Origin: Mortierella sp. BCC40632
Lineage: Eukaryota; Mortierellomycota; Mortierellomycetes; Mortierellales; Mortierellaceae
DNA length: 64,000 nt
Direction: 5' to 3'
Assembly: GCA_011634665.1 (NCBI GenBank)
Contig: WAEK01000007.1
Coordinates: 1,076,001 to 1,140,000, forward strand
The position numbers and the translations under genes were made by a program. The notes under the pieces are model-generated. The model was given only the letters and a program-made list of their open reading frames with translations, was not told where the DNA came from and did no database searches. Position 1 is the stretch's first letter, and each line of letters opens with the position of its first letter. Shown one piece after another: positions 24,001 through 37,252 of this stretch.

Positions 24001-27000
24001 GGCCACTTTTCCAGAGTCTGAACATCATGACTGAGGCCATGGTTCTTACGACAGGAACATTGATGAAGAATCTTTGGAAGCGACTCCATCCATCCGTGCT
24101 TGCCTCTCAGGAGCTTGTCGATATCGAAAACGAGCTCTTGCATATCGCCTCTTCTATGGATGTTTGGTCCGATGAAGCCCTGCTGGACGCTAACGTCCTT
24201 GCTAAGGCAAGAGCTGTTGGTAGCATCCCCGAGTTTAAAGATACTTTGATCGACGCTATTGCAACCTTGTACTTTGTCGATCAGAGTCCCGAGAATGGTG
24301 CTGCATTGCTAAACACCATCAAGCATGCTCCAGCTGTAAGTTTGACTCGCAACTGGTTTTATCAAGAGCAATGTCTTTTTTTCGACGACACCTAACATTG
24401 AAATTTTGAAATTTTGAACGCGGCCTTTTATAGCATCTCAAAAAGCAAGTTGAGGGAGTTCAGGAACAATTGGATGGATACCCTAAGGTCAAATCGGCTG
24501 AACAGCAGAATAGCAACAATTTTATGTATCCAATCATGGACTTTTCAAGCTCAGTTCAAGAGATGGCTCTGCTCTCTAAGATTCAACAATTGCTTCCTGA
24601 GGGAGTAAGACTTTCGAATGCTGTCCTTGAGGAGATCAAGACTCTGCACGAGTTTTCGCTAAAGCGCACAACTCGCTCGACAGTTGACTTTGTTCCTCAT
24701 AGACGTCTTGTCTGGGTGTTTGAATCGGACGAAAAGGGTAAGTCGATAATTACGCACAAAAAGATATCAACCAGAAAAAAAAATCTGTTGCTCATATCTC
24801 TTGCCTGTATGCCTTTTCTTTCTTTCTTTCTACTTTTGCTATAGGTGTAGGCGAGAATACGCAAGCCATCTTTAACCGATTGGTCCAGGATGTTCTACAC
24901 AACTGGCATGCTCGTCTCTGGCAAAACGCCTTCAAGAGCTCGGAATTTGACCTCTTTGCTGGCAAGGTGCCCAAGGAAGATGTTCGCGAGTTTACGGCCA
25001 TTCATGGACCTGCGAAGTTGTTCCAGAGCGTTGACACGATCGGTTACTTTAACTATTTGTAAGTTTATTCGGGTTTAAGTTTGCGGATACTTGTGTATTC
25101 TGCATGTCATTCAAGTCATTTTTGTTAACTGAAACGTTTAATTGCCCATTCAGGACTACTCTACCTCAAGCGGCAATTAGTACCCTTGACACGCAGCTCG
25201 AGCAGACACGGTCTTTGATTGCCCACCAGGCACGCATCTCCAAGCAAATCAATCGTGTCGCGGCTTCTCTCGTTAATCTTGCTGCCTCTATTTACATGGT
25301 ATGTGACTCGTCTATAGAGAGTGGAATTTTTTATATCGATGTAAATATCCCACTGTTTATCTAGTTGACGCATTACTGACTGTTGCTTGACCGATTTATT
25401 GATGTTATTAGGTGTTGGATGTCATCGCTGAGGTCCAGACTGATCTGGACCTGGCACAGCCACGAAAGGCGCTGTCCGATTTAATGGAGATATTGAGTAC
25501 AGGAACAAGACAAGCACAGGCCTTTGAGGCTTGTCTCGTGGGCCTTGCCAAATTCAAGCAGGCGGATCTGATGCTGAAACCCTCATCGGTCGCAAATCAT
25601 ATTTCGCATGCTCTCTCGAACCTCGAGAGAGCTGTTCGTCACTACCAGATCATTGGTGACAACGAAATCGTCCTCCAGAGCCACCATGGTAAAGCATGGG
25701 TTCATGTTGGTCTTGCATTCTTAGCGCTCTATGTTCCAGACTATTCTCTCGACCCGACAGCAAAGCCTCGCCTTATGCTCCATGCTCTTCGGACGAAGCA
25801 GGGAGCCCTCAAGATGGAAATCAAGGTCCGCCAAGATATTGAGGAAGCATTTACAGGCTCCAAGGAGAATGCCACCATCCAGAGTCGAATTACAGAGCTC
25901 GCTCAGGTGGAACACGAGATTGAGCACTTTTCTCTCGATGTCGCCCTTCGACCTGCCAAGTCTCAGCTGGAGGAACTCTTCAAACAAGTCTGGCAGATCC
26001 AAAAAGCTGCTGTTAATGATGAAACGGTTGCTGGACTATTGAACATTATCGAAACGGTTACAAATGGCTCTCAGTTTGACCAAGAGAAGTTGTTCCAGGA
26101 TGTGACCCAAGAGTTTATCCGTCGAAGTGGACACAAGTTCCGCGCCTACCGTGACATCTTGCAGCCCTTGATTGTTGCGATCTACCAGATCAAGTTCGGA
26201 ATTCGTCTGGTGGCCTCGGCGTTTGCATTCCGTGACGTCCAGGATCGGGATGCACTCGAGGCTATCATTACGTGCATGATCCGTGTCCCAGATTACCATG
26301 TTGAGAATGCAGACCAATTCAACTCGGCCCATGTCATCACCCAGCCAGCGACACTTCAAGTAGTCAAGCGGGCTGTCTTTGACAAGCAGAATGTTGCCAA
26401 ACCTTGGTCGTTCTATCTCAAGTATTTGATCACGGCCATCCAACACCAGCGCCGCGAAGCCTCCGCCACGGGTATCCTCGATCTAACTACGATCAATACC
26501 GTTGACGACCTTTTTGCAGAGGTGACGGATATCTGGACCAAGGGCAAGGAACACGCTGCCAAGATGGCTGTTGAGCAAGAGTCCCTCTACAAGCAGCGCG
26601 TCAACAAGTACGAAGGGTTGGATGATGATGCCATTGATGAAGCCACGTTCAAAGAAATGTTCCCAGACTATGCAGATGACTTTAAAGCACCAGATGAGAG
26701 CATGACCCTTCCTGATGATGAGCCCAAGGAAGAGGCTGGGGCTGTTCCTGCGGTGGACGAAAAGACCTTTGATGAGAAGGATGTTACGACCATTGGTAAA
26801 CTTCACGAGTCTGTCTTTGAAACTCCCAGTCTGAACAAATGCTCAGGACGAACCTTGAACGACCAAGAGCGTCGAGCCCGGATCTGGACTTCGTATAATC
26901 GTGCGGCAGAGCTGGCTGATATCAGCGATTGCACTTTTGGACACCAGCTTGACGCTGCCTCAAGGGCTTCGCATATGCTTTCGAGCTCTTTGATGGAGGA

Positions 27001-30000
27001 CTGGTTGACCGGAAAGGACAATAACTACTGGTCTACAGACGCTTCTTATGACTTTTACAAGGATCAGAACGTTGCCCAGGTGGTCCGCATTGTGCCCATT
27101 TTGCAGAGACTCCGAAACCGACTTGAGTCTATCCTCTCGATTTGGTCGGAGCACGCCATTCTTGAGTATTTGATCCAGCTTTGTGACAAGCTCCTCTCTT
27201 TCCCTCTGGAGTCTTCTGTTGCCAAGATTATGTCAGGTATCGAGGTCTTGCTCTTCAAATCGGACGACTGGCAAAAGAACGCTAGCCGAGAGTATTCCAT
27301 TGTAGATAACCAAAATGAGCTCAAGGCTTTGATCAAGTCGTGGAGACAATTGGAGCTCACTTGCTGGCCGAAGCTTCTTGATGTTCAGGACCGGAACCAA
27401 GCCGAGGCGGTCTTTTCTTGGTGGTTCCATTTCTACGGATCTGTCGTCCAACCAACACGCGAGATGGATCTTGGGATGGATGAAGGAGTCGAAGTTGATG
27501 TCCCTGCTCACGTTAAGGCATTGCTCGGTGTTTTGGATCAGTTCTTGCAGGCTTCAACTGTGGGAGACTTTTTGCCCCGCATGAATCTCTTGAGGGCCTT
27601 CCACCGCCATCTTCAGGTCCGTGGCGCACTCACTATCGCGGAGCGACAAAAGAGGATGGGATCTGCAGCGGCCAAGACGTCAGTCTCATCCAATGTGGCG
27701 GATGCCATTTGGAATGTCCACCAGTACTACGTCCAGTTTATGCCGAGCGTGGATGAGTATGTGACGACCATGAAGAAGCCCATCGAGAAAAAGATGAAGC
27801 AAGATGTCAAGATTGCTAGCTGGAAGGACGATAATATCGATGCACTCCGTGTTAGTGCCCTCAAGACGCATCGCCAATTGAGCAAGTCCTTGAAAAAGTA
27901 TCGCGATGTCTTGAGGAAGCCGTTGACAGAGATTATCACGGCCTACCAGACCAATACCCCTTCTGTGGATGCTAGCAAGAAGGGCGAAGTCTTTGAGATT
28001 GCTCAGCCCGATGCCAAGACCTGGATTACTGACATTACCATGGTCGGCGATGCTCCTGAGCAAGTCCGTGCGTTGTTTGACCATATCATTACGCCCAGCA
28101 CCAATGATGCTCTGACCAACCTCGAAAAGACCTACGGGCGCCTGAAGAAGATTACGTCCAAGGACATTGTTCTTTCCACAGATAGCGATCCTCTTGGTGA
28201 GCTCTGCAGCGACATTATCCAGCAAATTGAGGAATTCCAGAAGGATACGCCATCCAAGATGACTGAAGAGAATAAGAGTCAGCTCAAGAACCTCAAGACG
28301 ATCCGAAAGCGTGCTTTGGTCAATTTGTTGAAGCTTCTTCAGAGAATCGGTCTGAACCGTCACCGAATGGTCCGATTGGAGGAGGATTTGTTGGGTTATG
28401 TCTTCCATCTCCCACCTACCGAGATTGAAGATATCGAGGCTCAGGCAAAGTTGAGTGAGAAGGCCATCCCTGCCAACAAACAAGTGGCGCAACTCTGGAA
28501 AAAATCGGACGACTACTTTTACAGGATCGTAGCTCGTATGCTTCAGCTCCGTAGCTTGTCTCAACATCCGCCCAAGGACATCACAGTGGTCGAGGCAGAG
28601 AAGGGGCGTGGCTACACTGAGCATCTGGTCAACATGGTGATTGAGCAGCGACAGGAGCTTCAGTCAATGAAGAGCTCCATGGATGCCATTCGTGGCGTTG
28701 CAGTCCAGTTTGAGAGCATCTTCAAGCTGAAGGAACAAGAGTCAGTGTCCTTTAGACACGACGCCATCAGCCGACTGGTTCAGCACAAGTCTGCACTGGA
28801 CAAGCTCCTCGATCTCTTCTCGGATGCTATGCTTGTCTTTGAGGTGGCAGCTCGCCATTCATCGTCACCCGTCAAGAACCAGATGTTGGATCTTGTCAGG
28901 AAGGACCTGATCCAGGTGAACTCTCTTAAGCGGACCATGGATGGAATTCTCAGTCTGTGGTACCTACCTCCCCTTGTCGACGGTGGTGTTGCTCCTGTTG
29001 TGACGACAACCATCCTTGAAACTGTCTCACAGAGTCTTGGCTCTGTCCATGCTATTAAGCACTCACTGGAAAATGTCCTTGAGGCGATGCCAGAGACATA
29101 TTGTATCCTTGCGCCTCTTCTCTGTCAAATTCAGGACGCATTCCCTAGTCAGTGGTCCGACGAGCCGGTAACAGAATCAGAGTTGTTGACGTCGCTGGAA
29201 AGCAATGAGTCTGTTCGTCAACGTCTGCAGCTCATCAATGATGAGATCAATAGCTGCATTACTACGATTCTTGTGAGCGTGCAAAACACGCGTAGCTATC
29301 TTATCAAGGCTTCAGAAGACGCGACAGAAGCCGACACGGCTAGTGCTGACACTCTGATGGACGGCAAAGAGGAGGAGGAAGTCGATCAGTATGGCATGGC
29401 GGAAAAGTACATTCTGACAGAGAACAAGAAGTTTGTTGCTTTGCACCGTCGTTTGCACATGGACTCTTTCCTCAACAAGACTCGTTCGATCAATGACAAG
29501 ATCCAGGACCTGATCCAACATCTCCCTCGTGACTCAGCGGCAGCTTCTCAGCGTGCTGCAGCAGAAGCTCTAATCACGATGCGCATTCGACAGCTCTATC
29601 CCTTTGTCCAGCAATATCTCTTCCTGGCCCAGCACCACCTGTTCCACTTTGTTCAATACCACAGGACCATTAACAAGATGACCTATGTGCTCTGCAACAC
29701 GTTCTCGCTTCTCTTTAGCAAGGGATTCTGTATCCCCGAGATGGAGCAAGAGATGAAGGAGGGCGAAGAAGAGTCTGGCGTTACTGGCACAGGTATCGGT
29801 GAAGGCGAAGGCGGCAAGGATGTCAGTGACGAAATTGAGGATGAAGAGCAAGTCCTTGGTACTCAAAACGAACAAAAGAAGGAGGAGGATAAGGACAAGG
29901 AGACTAAGGAAGAGGACAAGGGCATCGAGATGGAGAATGACTTTGAGGGTAATCTCGAGGACGTTGAACCTTCGTCTGATCAGGAAGACGATGATGAAGA

Positions 30001-32623
30001 TGAAGATGAAGAGGAGCAAGAAGAGCCAGAAGAGGCCATTGGCGATGTGGACGACGACAATCCAGAGGCCATTGACGAGAAAATGTGGGGCGATGATGAG
30101 GCCGAGGATGCTCGTGACAACGACAAGATGATTGACGAGGACAAATCCACAGAGCAGAATGAGCAGGAGAGCGACATGGTTGCTAAGGACGAAGAGGACA
30201 CTGGCAAGAAGGATGACAAGAAGAAGAACAAGACCAAAGAAGAGAAGAAGGACAAGGGCAAAGACGAGCAGGCTGAAGAAGGCGAAGAGGGAGGCGAGGA
30301 AGAACGGGACGACAAACCCGCGGAGGAAGATGAAGATGCAGAGGAAGAAGAGTTTGAGGACCACAACGATGAAGAGTCTGCTGAACACAAGCCTGACGAC
30401 CAGCAGCAAGTGGAGATTCCTGAAGCCGAGACCCTGGATTTGCCTGATGATTTGAACCTGGACGGAGATGAAAAGGAAGGAAAAGACGAAGATGAAGGCC
30501 CCGAAGAAGAGCCCTTTGAAGATCAGATGGATGTTGAGGAGCAACCTTCCAAGGACAAGAAAGGAGAAGACGAAGATGATGAAGGCGAGGAGGATGATGA
30601 CGAGAACGAGGGACAAGAAGGTGCTTCGGGCGACAAGGATGAAGACGAGGAAATGGAGTTCCCAGAAGATGAAGACTCAGAGATGGCTGAACCTGCTGTT
30701 GCTGGCGATGATGACAAGGAGAAAGAAGGCGAAGAGGAAGAAGAGGAAGAAGATGAGGAAGCATCTCGCGATGATTCACGCCAGCGCCCCAACGAGGATG
30801 CCCACAACAAGCCGGAGGAGAAGGCTGAGGAGGAGGCAGAGGAAGAAAAGGAAGATGACGTGGAAGCATCCGAACAGGAAAAGCAGCCTGACGACAAGGC
30901 TGATGCCAAGCAAGAGTTTGGTGTCGAGGGTGAGCAGGGCAAGGCCAGCTCGAGCATGAACCCCAAGTCCGAGTCTGAAGAGAAGCAATCTATGGAGACT
31001 GCACCATCCTCCGCCAAGTCGGATCCCATGATGGAGGATCAACAGGAAGAGCAAAGTCAACAGGACCGAGGCGACCAGAACCAAAAGGAGAGCCGACCCT
31101 CGAATGAAGAGGAGGAAAAGCCCAAGAAGCGTGATACCAACCCTCACCGCTCTTTGGCCGAGGCTCTTAAGAACTGGAAGCAAAAGCTTCAGGATGTTGC
31201 AGACCCAGAGGAGAAGGAAGAAGAAGAGGAAGAAGCAAAGGAGGTGAAGGACAAAGAAGAAGATGCCGAGGAGACAGAAAAGATGGACGTAGATGAGAAC
31301 CAGGCATTTGAGTACCTGCAGAATGATGAGGAGGCGCATGACATGGAAACGATGGGCAATGCCAATGAGCAGCAGATGAAGGATCGTAACAAGGAGTTGG
31401 GTGCGATTGATGAAGAGCAGAAGCAGGAAGACGAAAAGGAGGATCAAGTGGCTGACATGGACGTGGATCAAGTTGACGAAGACGTTGATATGGATCAGGG
31501 TCCTGAGGAGCAAAAGCCGAAGCTTGATGAGGATGTTATGGATGAAGTCAAGCCCGAAAACGCCGCTGGGGCGTTCTTCTCGCAGAGGATGGACAAGAAT
31601 AAGAAGGATAAGGAAATGTCTGAGGAAGAAGAGAAGCGAAAACAGGAGCAGGAACGCGCTGCAGACGCACATGAGGCTCTCAAGCCCGAGGAAATTGAGG
31701 AACTTCGACAGCAATTGGAAGTGTCCTTGGGTGACTGGCGATCCGGAGGACGGGATGCCAAGGAATCACAGGCGCTCTGGCAAAAGTACGAAAATCTGAC
31801 ACAGGACCTTGCTCTTGGATTGTGTGAACAACTCCGACTGATCCTGGAGCCGACCTTGGCCACCAAGTTGAAGGGTGACTACCGTACTGGAAAGCGTCTC
31901 AACATGAAGAAGATCATCCCCTATATTGCGTCGCAGTTCAAAAAGGACAAGATTTGGCTCCGTAGGACTAAACCATCGAAGCGACAGTATCAGGTCATGA
32001 TCGCGATCGACGACTCAACCTCCATGTCCGAGTCTCATTCGATCCAGCTCGCCTACGAATCGCTGGCTTTGATCTCCAAGGCACTCTCGCAGCTTGAGGT
32101 AGGAGAGATTGGTATCATGAGCTTTGGAGAGCGTGCCCAGTTGCTTCATCCGTTCGATCAGCCTTTTACAAGCGAGGCTGGAGCCAAGGTGATCCAACGA
32201 TTTGGTTTCGATCAATCCAAGACCTATGTCAAGAACTTGATGGAATCGTCAATCGCATTATTGCAGCATGCAAGGATGAACCAATCTGGAGCCGCTCGTT
32301 CTCAGGAATTGTGGCAACTTCAGATCATTATCTCGGATGGAATCTGTGAGAGCCACAACACGCTCAAGGCGCTTGTGCGGCAGGCAGCCGAGCAGCAGAT
32401 CATGCTTATCTTTATCATTCTGGACAACAAGCCTGAGAAGGAGTCCATCATGAAGATGACGACTGTGAGTTTCAAGACTGTGGATGGCCGAATGAAGCCA
32501 ACAGTGGACCCGTATCTGAACACCTTCCCCTTTGATTACTATGTCGTCCTGCAGAACATCAACAGCTTGCCCGAGACACTTGCAGACGCCCTCCGTCAGT
32601 ACTTTAGTCTTGTAGCTGCATAG
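15002..32623 (+). CDS. MDN1: Midasin (Rea1), AAA+ ATPase of 60S ribosome biogenesis
   Basis: A dynein-like hexameric AAA+ ring that pulls assembly factors (Rsa4, Ytm1) off pre-60S particles in the nucleolus and nucleoplasm. Exons: 15002-15426, 15532-15619, 15727-16001, 16079-16440, 16550-23295, 23394-23735, 23850-24335, 24434-24737, 24845-25058, 25154-25298 and 25412-32623. All phases match, giving 5,532 residues, close to the family's 4,900-5,600. The six Walker A motifs are GVTGAGKT (about residue 362), GETGTGKTT (712), GPTSAGKT (1135), GETGCGKTT (1425), GSPGVGKTS (1828) and GPASSGKTS (2142). Walker B is DE in AAA2-AAA5, but LLIEDIDLA in AAA1 and WLLIDNANLS in AAA6, so the last lacks the catalytic Glu. 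A long helical linker is followed by an Asp/Glu-rich arm (about 4576-5206) and a C-terminal VWA domain with an intact MIDAS, DDSTSMS (from residue 5329). Confidence 0.97.
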
Positions 32624-32945
32624 ATGCCATATCCTCTTTAGAACATTTTCCTTTATAAAATTTATAATATAGTTTGATTGAACAAATTTTGGGACATGTT
32701 AACACGTTACGCAGAGGATATTGGGCGGGAGCCGTCACGACTTTTCTTTTGAGCTGTGGATTGCATCAATCCAGTTCTCTTGGCTGTTCTGCTGTTTAAT
32801 CTCTTCCCGATTGTCCCTTTTCCCATTTTGTCTGCTCAGGGGGACATTTTCATTCGAACTAGACTGCTCACTCACTCCAACCTATCCCAGCATTCATCTT
32901 GGCCTGCAGATTGGGCAGAGTCACAGAGGAGCTTAAGAGAAGAAA
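32624..32945. other. Short intergenic region after MDN1
   Basis: AT-rich sequence with TTTATAAAATTTATAATA at about 32652-32670 is probably the MDN1 3' end. The remainder is the pyrimidine-rich leader of the next gene on the same strand. No gene seen. Confidence 0.5.
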
Positions 32946-35900
32946 ATGATTCCATGGCGCCCACTGGGCATGCTGGCGTTCGGCTTATCCATCATATACC
33001 TGTTTATCCGCTTACATGGAGACGAGTATGACTTTCCGGTTCAGGTCGCCAAATGCAATGACGAGGTCAAGTTTCAACGACGGCCAGATAGGACCTTTTT
33101 TGAAGTGACCACGTTCCGGGAACGGGAACAGGACATCGTCCGAGGAAGGGAAAGAAAAGAATCGTTTCATCGAGACTCTGAACTTATGGAAGAGCATGAA
33201 CCGAGGAAGGAGAATGAAGAGGAACCTCCTCTCAAGTTTGTACTGAGAGGATGGAATGCCCAATGGTCACTTGGCAAAAAACAACTCCGTTCATCTATGG
33301 AGAAGATGGGCGCCAAGTCGTCGGCTTTGGAAGAGGAAGAAGACGATGACAACGAAGGAATACCCTCGATACTGGAGGATTACGAGGAAGGAGAACGGTG
33401 GCTCTGGATGACCAATATCTGGAACAGCGATGGTGGATGTGGACCAGGTACGGATACCTTTTTTGTTGTTGTTGTTGTTGTTGGTCCCTTTTTGTAAAGT
33501 CGGATGATGGAACCCTTCTTTCTCACGCCCTTCAGAATCTTTTGATCGGATCAAATACTTATGTATTTTATAGGGTACCTGCGTCAATACAGGCGACGCT
33601 TGGATAATGTCCTTGCAGGCGACAACACGACAGGTATGAACAAAAAAAAAAGACAGATCGATCAGAAATAGAACAATACTTTGGTGCTATCAATTGCACG
33701 ATCTCCCTCTTCCTAGAAATTACTGATCGCTGTCCTTTATTGGGTCCACTTTTCCCTACCTTGTATTTTTTTTTTTCAGCTGCAGCATGGGAATTGATGT
33801 ATACGCACAAGTTTCCTGGAGTGGTCACGCATTCATCCTTGTCTAAAAAGAGTCTCCGGGTACACGAGTTGTATGGAGAGCAGGGACCCATGTCGTCGAC
33901 CCAGGACGATGAAGAAGCAGTAGTTGAATCTATCCGTTTGGCAGTGCTGTTCAAAATCGTTGAGGATGAGCGCGTTTCATACCGAAGCCGAGTTTATCAT
34001 TTTGGTGTCTTTCAAACAGACAACAATGTCCTCGAAGGTAATCCCCCTCCCCCAAAAAAAAAAAAAAGAGATTACCATCTGCCACAAGGACCTGTTTAAG
34101 AATAGCGACATTGGGGTGCTTAAACGTCTCTTTTTTTTTTTTTTTTTTTTTTTCCGTTATCAATTCTTTAGAATGTGATCCATTGTCAACAGATACGTGT
34201 CATGCGCACGCACCTTTTCTGAACTTTGATTACATTCTCCCTGGGTCTATGCCTATCAAGGACTTTAGCCTTGAGCATGATGTTTTACTCTACTCAAGGT
34301 CCGTGCACCTTTTCTCTTCTTCACTTTCTTTCTCTGTTCTCTTCCCTGTTGTTCGAGTGCAGAGTTTGTTAACAAAAAATGAACATGATACACTTTTAGA
34401 CTGGGTGATAGTGTATGGTTCAGGACATTAATGATGCCGCCCATGAATGCCCTCTCGGATGTCTCTTCGAAAGCTCCATACGAGTTTGTATCAGGCACTC
34501 CAGGACCCTCAATCGGTACGACTCTATCTCTCTTTTTGATGTTCAATATGTATCTTGGATCTTTTATTTTTGACACTACGTATTATCTAGGCTGCAAGGA
34601 TAGAGAGGGCGTCCCGTATCGAATGAGTTATCTTGCACGCGTACCAACATTGCTAGAAAGGTAATTGACATTGACTATAAGAGGGAGAGGGAAAAAATAA
34701 CGAGATTGATTATTACTTCTACTTTGTTTTGGTGTCATGGTACCTGTGGGTGAGTAGGCGGGGGAGATGAAGTCACCACCGTGCTTTGACTAGATACACA
34801 TCCCTACAGATTGATGGTTTGTGTGTTTGCCTTTTTTTTTGTCACTTGGTGATCGACGGACCAGTAGAAAAGGGTGGTGTAAAGCTCGTGTAGAAAGAAC
34901 TTGTTAGCTTTACGAATTTGATCCGCGCAGTCCGCAATAAAGACTCAGGCTATGGACACTCATCCTTACTCTTTTTTTTTTTTTTTTTTTTTTACTTCTC
35001 TACTTACCTTGCATTTATTTTTAATTTCATTCTCATTTTGTACCTTACCCTCGCCTTCTGTTTCCTCTTGTGTAACTCCCCCTTTCCCCCTCTCCCCAAC
35101 ATGTTGTCTACAGCGACGAACTTCATGTTTTGATGGCTCAAGTCCGTGAATATACGACCAGCTGGGAATACAAGACATCGATGGCGACCGAGTTGAGTGA
35201 GATTCGGACTGGAAACAAACGATGGGTCACGGACATCCAATGGGGTTCTCAATCTTATCTTTCTCCTGTACAAGAGAATGATATGATCACAGGCGAGACT
35301 CAAATCTATGGAACTCCTATTCAAAAGCCCTATCTTGGTAAAAAAAAAAAAAAAAAAAAAAAAAGCTCAAGTTGTTAGAAACGATTGACCTTGAGATACA
35401 CTCCATAGGGAAGAAGGATCAACTCTCTAACTACCAAGCATCCTCTTTCTCTCTCTCCTTCCTGGTACCTAACATACTATGACACATAACCTCTTTTTGA
35501 TTGGTTTATTATTTACTGATGAACCATTTAGTACGATCGTTCAATGGACGATCTTTCCATATACCAGTCAAAAACTCTATTGTTTCGCTCGACACTGACT
35601 CCATTTATGGGCTGGACAAATCCTTACTCAAAGGAAGAGACCCTTCCGAAGGAACCGAAAATGACGAAATACCTTCTTCCGGTACCAATGATGACCAGCA
35701 AGGAGCACAGGAAGCTCGTCGACAGACGGATATTTTTGACCTTTTGGAACAAGACCGTCTTCATCAGTCTCCATCTGGCCCGCAGGGATTGCGTCCCAAT
35801 CAAAGGGAGCAGTATCAGTTGCAAGCAAGAACCAACTACAAGGACCGGTGGTTTGAGAGTGTTTTTGAAGTTGGAGCTTTGGAGTCTGTGGACACGGACC

Positions 35901-36800
35901 AGGGTATTGTTAATGAGGAGAATAATATCATGGCCCTCAAAACAACGGGTAACAGTGTTCTTATCCTGAGACGCGACGCCAATGAGACTGAGTTTGGTCT
36001 TATTTACTCAAACTGGAGATTGTCTATGGTCATGAATGACGATGTATACAACCCAGCATTTCCAACCTCGGAGACGGAAAGAAGGGTAAGTCTCACTCTT
36101 GTTCCTGGATTATTATTAGAGCTTCTCTCTCTCTTTTAAGAAAAAGGAAGTATAGGCAGAGATTTGACCATCTTCATTGAACTGTATAGGAGGTTTTGGC
36201 CATGAGAATTGTACGCGTACCTGTGTCGACACTAGCACTGCCCAGTTCAGAATTGTTGAATGATGACCACCTGTCCGCAGACTCTCACACGACACAGCTA
36301 CAAAGCACGGAGAGGAACTTTGAAGACTCAGAAACTCATGGACTCTACTACAGAAACGATGACCTGTTAACTACTGAGGAGAAAGATAGTCCGGAGGACC
36401 CGCTTCACAATGTCCTATGTAATCCTCTCTCTCTCTATCTTTTTTTCGCTGCTTTTTACTTGATCTATCCATTGACTCTGCTACTCACGCGTTGCTCCTT
36501 GACTCGCAATTATTATTTTTCATCCCCCTCCTGTGTCTGCTGACATTCAGTAATGGTACTTGGTGATGGCAAGGTGGTAGTTTATGACCTTGATCGATCT
36601 GCGGAGCTATCGACATTTGTCATGTTCATGCAAGATAGGTACCAAGTTGTGATAGGTTCGTACTCTCTTCTCTCTCTCTCTCTTTTTTTTTTTTTTTTTT
36701 GGGATGCAAGACCTGCCATTTGACTTCTATCTCTCTACAATTGCTATCGACAGGAATGTTAGTGGTAGTATTCGTATTTGTTATTAACGAGGCCAGGTAA
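32946..36800 (+). CDS. Membrane-anchored protein with large predicted lumenal domain, unknown
   Basis: Exons: 32946-33447, 33574-33633, 33780-34037, 34172-34298, 34424-34515, 34591-34660, 35114-35337, 35532-36085, 36190-36418, 36551-36655 and 36754-36800. All are in phase and give 755 residues. It opens with a signal-anchor-like segment (LGMLAFGLSIIYLFIRL, residues 8-24) and ends with a second hydrophobic stretch (IGMLVVVFVFVI) just before the stop. Between them lie acidic linkers and beta-rich segments such as NSVLILRRDANETEFGLIY and VLGDGKVVVYDLD, which resemble beta-propeller strands. There are potential N-glycosylation sites (NTT, NET) and a few cysteines. I do not recognise the family. 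The pattern weakly recalls lumenal sensor domains of IRE1/PERK, but no kinase follows. The stop codon overlaps a GT donor-like site (CCAG/GTAAAA), so a longer spliced form is possible, although no kinase-like exon was seen downstream. Confidence 0.75.
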
Positions 36801-37204
36801 AACCTAACCTCCGCTCCTTTTCTCACGAGGAGGGGGGGGGGGCAGTCTACGCAAATGACGTTCATCTTAAAAAAAAAAAAAAAGAACGCGAACCTGGTGA
36901 TAAACGGCCAACCACAGCATCATGTAAGCTAAGGGGGAGGATCAAAAAGGACTTAAAAGAGACACCTTTTTTTTTTATTTCTTTACCCCTACCCAATAAA
37001 TTCGCACCATTAGAGAATAGAAAGGAGGAACCCTGCAGGGGTAATATTGCCAAGACTACACTTTTTTGTGTAGTAATCAGTTTTCTAGACCTTTTTGTCA
37101 AGTAGCAAAAAAGAAAAAAGAAGTCTATGCGTTGTCCCCGTTGGTCTTTCTATGCCGTGCGATTGGGCCTTCTAACGAGCCGAGAAGACCGATATGAGAA
37201 TAAG

Positions 37205-37208
<4 letters not shown>

Positions 37209-37247
<39 letters not shown>
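37209..37247. repeat. (GA)n microsatellite
   Basis: A GA run of about 39 bases in the gene desert. Confidence 0.95.

Positions 37248-37252
<5 letters not shown>

Noticed and set aside
29570..31714. Long ORFs on both strands opposite or beside the midasin acidic arm (for example 29570-30616 and 30776-31714 on minus)
   Set aside because: They are shadows of GA-rich codons for Asp/Glu. Their products are Leu/Phe/Ser-rich low complexity, and the midasin frame is clearly the real one.
34431..34664. Stand-alone 77-codon ORF
   Set aside because: It spans one real exon (34424-34515), an intron and the next exon (34591-34660) of the unknown membrane protein. The spliced reading frame explains it.
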